A stretch of 64,000 bases of DNA. Source: GCA-2770975 sp050248915. GTDB taxonomy: Bacteria > Cyanobacteriota > Sericytochromatia > UBA7694. The stretch is taken from contig JBFWRL010000004.1 in NCBI GenBank assembly GCA_050248915.1, forward strand, positions 1-64,000, read 5' to 3'. Of the stretch, positions 62,784 through 64,000 are shown in pieces. A program made the position numbers and the translations under genes. Position 1 is the first letter of the stretch. Each line of letters starts with the position of its first letter. The notes beneath the pieces were generated by a model. That model made no database searches and had not been told where the DNA came from. It saw nothing but the letters and a program-made list of their open reading frames with translations.

Positions 62784-63635
62784 ATGAGTAAACACCGAAT
62801 TCATTGGGATCATTATTTCAGTCAATGGCTGGCACACGCTTTGCCCCGCCATGATTTGGTGGTTGAAGAAAAACCCCAGTTCAGTCAATTGCCCTTAGAA
62901 GCAGACGTTTTAATTATTGCGGCTTCTCAGGCCAAGTCTGCATGGCAAAAGCATCCCCTGTGGTGTCATTTGAGCCCTTATACGGTGCTGGAGTTTAAGT
63001 CTGTCGTCGATCCCTTTCGCGCTCATGATTTGGAAACGCTGTCTGCTTATGTGTCTCTGACCCATCGTCAACACCCCTTGTCGTTGCCTACAGAGGTAAG
63101 CGGTTGGTTGGTTGTTTCGGCGATGAACAAAGCGTTGCGGAGCCGTTTGCAAAGTTATGGGATTCAATTGGAATCACGGCTATCTGGGTTTTGGCAGGCA
63201 GAGACGACGTTTTATCGTCTGGGAGTGGTGGAGTACAACCATTTGCCAAATACCGAAGCTTTTTTTGAGTTAAAAACCTTTATGCGCTCAGGACAAGCGT
63301 TGCGAGAAACCCTGCGCATGGGTTTAAAGCACTTAGCAGGTAGTAATTTGCAGAACGAATACCTTACAATAATTTCAGCGCTACACAAACAGGAGGCCGA
63401 AGCCGTGATTCAGGTATTGGAAAGTGAAAAAGAGAATGTGGCTTGGGTTGTGGAGCAGTTATTAGAGAAGTCTCCCGACTTGAGTGAAAAGATCCCCTTC
63501 ATTCAAGCACAGAAATCTTCGGGTAAGCTAGAAGGGTTGCGTGAGACCGCCCGCCAGATGAAAGCAGATGGCTTGCCTGTGGCGAGTATTTGCAAGTATA
63601 CAGGGCTGAGTGCTGAAGAGGTGGCCGGCCTTTAG
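62784..63635 (+). CDS. PD-(D/E)XK nuclease, Rpn-like
   Basis: 283 aa. PD-(D/E)XK core at the N-terminus: PLEADVLII (Asp) and YTVLEFKSVVDPF (ExK) at about 36-75. The second half is helical, ending in LRETARQMKADGLPVASICK and YTGLSAEEVAGL, the tail seen in Rpn (recombination-promoting nuclease, transposase_31-like) proteins. Family members nick DNA and promote RecA-independent recombination. The intact parent of two remnants at 54367 and 59219. No Shine-Dalgarno; probably leaderless. Its TAG overlaps the convergent gene's TAA. Confidence 0.8.
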   Translation: MSKHRIHWDHYFSQWLAHALPRHDLVVEEKPQFSQLPLEADVLIIAASQAKSAWQKHPLWCHLSPYTVLEFKSVVDPFRAHDLETLSAYVSLTHRQHPLSLPTEVSGWLVVSAMNKALRSRLQSYGIQLESRLSGFWQAETTFYRLGVVEYNHLPNTEAFFELKTFMRSGQALRETLRMGLKHLAGSNLQNEYLTIISALHKQEAEAVIQVLESEKENVAWVVEQLLEKSPDLSEKIPFIQAQKSSGKLEGLRETARQMKADGLPVASICKYTGLSAEEVAGL

Positions 63636-63853
63636 GGGGCTTTTGCTTGGGTTTGGTTACAAGGTGTAGTGGGTTTATTCTGCAAGGTATTTGAAATCAC
63701 ATAGCTCGCATTGCTCTGAACGCTGTTGCATGAGACAGGTGTGATCCCAAAAACTTCGATTTCGAAGTTTTCTTTGACCTCCACCTCCAGTGTGTGGCCT
63801 ATTAGCCGATAGGGCAAGTGAGCGTTGGTTAAAAATAGCCTCAAAACACCCAT
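63632..63853 (-). CDS. Small protein convergent with the Rpn-like gene
   Basis: 73 aa: LPYRLIGHTLEVEVKENFEIEV, then a tail with CNSVQSNASYV and TPCNQTQ. The tail (CN, Ala-x-Tyr/Phe, second Cys) resembles the last 25 residues of both big lipoproteins (CNMIPKGADYRI, CNMLPANASFST). It has AGGAA before the ATG, so it may be expressed, but could be the surviving 3' end of a third large gene. No signal peptide. Confidence 0.5.
   Translation of the reverse strand: MGVLRLFLTNAHLPYRLIGHTLEVEVKENFEIEVFGITPVSCNSVQSNASYVISNTLQNKPTTPCNQTQAKAP
63776..63818. repeat. 43-bp repeat, copy 2
   Basis: Pairs with 62693-62735. Confidence 0.6.
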
Positions 63854-63899
63854 GCAAAATTCCTGTTAATTTTGTATATACATATGATATATTTTAAGT

Positions 63900-64000
63900 A
63901 TGCGTTTGCCAGATCAAATCCGTACTATTTCATCCGCCCACAAACATGGGGTAACTGAAACCCAAATTTTAGACAGCTTGTACAACCCCTACCAACGCCC
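63900..64000 (+). CDS. 5' part of a gene cut by the window end, possibly BrnT/DUF4258-like
   Basis: 33 codons open to the window end: it begins MRLPDQIRTISSAHKHGVTE and continues TQILDSLYNPYQR. A -10-like TATGAT (63883-63888) lies 11 nt upstream. The pattern of a basic His followed by GVxxxxIxxxLxNP recalls small RNase toxins of the BrnT/DUF4258 type, but 33 residues cannot prove it. Confidence 0.4.
   Translation, partial: MRLPDQIRTISSAHKHGVTETQILDSLYNPYQR

Noticed and set aside
1..64000. tRNA, rRNA, CRISPR arrays, prophage
   Set aside because: I looked for cloverleaf arms, rRNA-like blocks, regularly spaced repeats and phage structural genes and saw none.

Overview
The window is dense bacterial chromosome (about 60 protein genes, few gaps over 200 bp, no rRNA, tRNA or CRISPR seen). 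Many lipoprotein signal peptides (lipobox Cys), a secretin, MurJ and a flagellar hook-type protein indicate a diderm, flagellated or formerly flagellated bacterium. Eukaryote-like Ser/Thr kinases with Cache or WD40 domains, beta-propeller lipoproteins, a b558-type succinate dehydrogenase and a coiled-coil gene after coaD would fit a non-photosynthetic relative of Cyanobacteria (Melainabacteria, Sericytochromatia or Blackallbacteria type). That placement is inference only. TGA is a normal stop in many genes here, so the code is standard.

Layout. 1-6 kb: a GH5-like glycosidase cut by the window edge, two coupled paralogous receptor kinases with extracytoplasmic Cache-like sensors, and yigZ. 6-9.5 kb: a forward run coaD, coiled-coil protein, malQ, HD-type hydrolase. 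9.5-13.4 kb: a reverse operon of three surface lipoproteins (TIG-like, NHL propeller, EPTP propeller). Its last gene is frameshifted, and its promoter holds a 10-bp G/C homopolymer. 13.7-26 kb: an amino-acid-binding-type lipoprotein coupled to alaS, a secreted SH3-like protein, lipocalin, two DUF2202 ferritin-like proteins under a dyad operator, a catalase-like lipoprotein, a nuclease/phosphatase lipoprotein, a HutF-like amidohydrolase and a flagellar hook-type protein. 26-34.5 kb: murJ, a Zn-ribbon/kinase/WD40 protein, a short secretin, an M20 peptidase and a YkgJ-type protein. 34.7-44 kb: sdhCAB, kup, a tiny Kazal-domain lipoprotein, a sugar ABC permease pair without ATPase, and an LEA-like protein. 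44-50 kb: enoyl-CoA hydratase and an E1-beta-like protein, then an ABC exporter, RlmI-type methyltransferase, Zn-ribbon protein and VOC protein.

50-64 kb is an accessory region: an IS200/IS605 element with tnpA, tnpB and matching subterminal hairpins; a HigBA toxin-antitoxin pair; an AbiE-type pair; and a family of very large ZU5/HExxH (gluzincin-like) lipoproteins. One of these is intact (1080 aa). One is broken by two in-frame stops within an otherwise open 3-kb frame. Each member, and a third small reverse-strand gene, ends exactly on the stop codon of a convergent PD-(D/E)XK (Rpn-like) nuclease gene or its decayed remnant. This repeated lipoprotein/nuclease convergent module is the most unusual structure in the window.

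Regulatory signals seen directly: extended -10 promoters (TGTTATAAT three times, TGCTACAAT once), several promoters so close to the ATG that the mRNA should be nearly leaderless, three good intrinsic terminators, and frequent 1-4 nt gene overlaps (ATGA, TGATG, TAATG) implying translational coupling.
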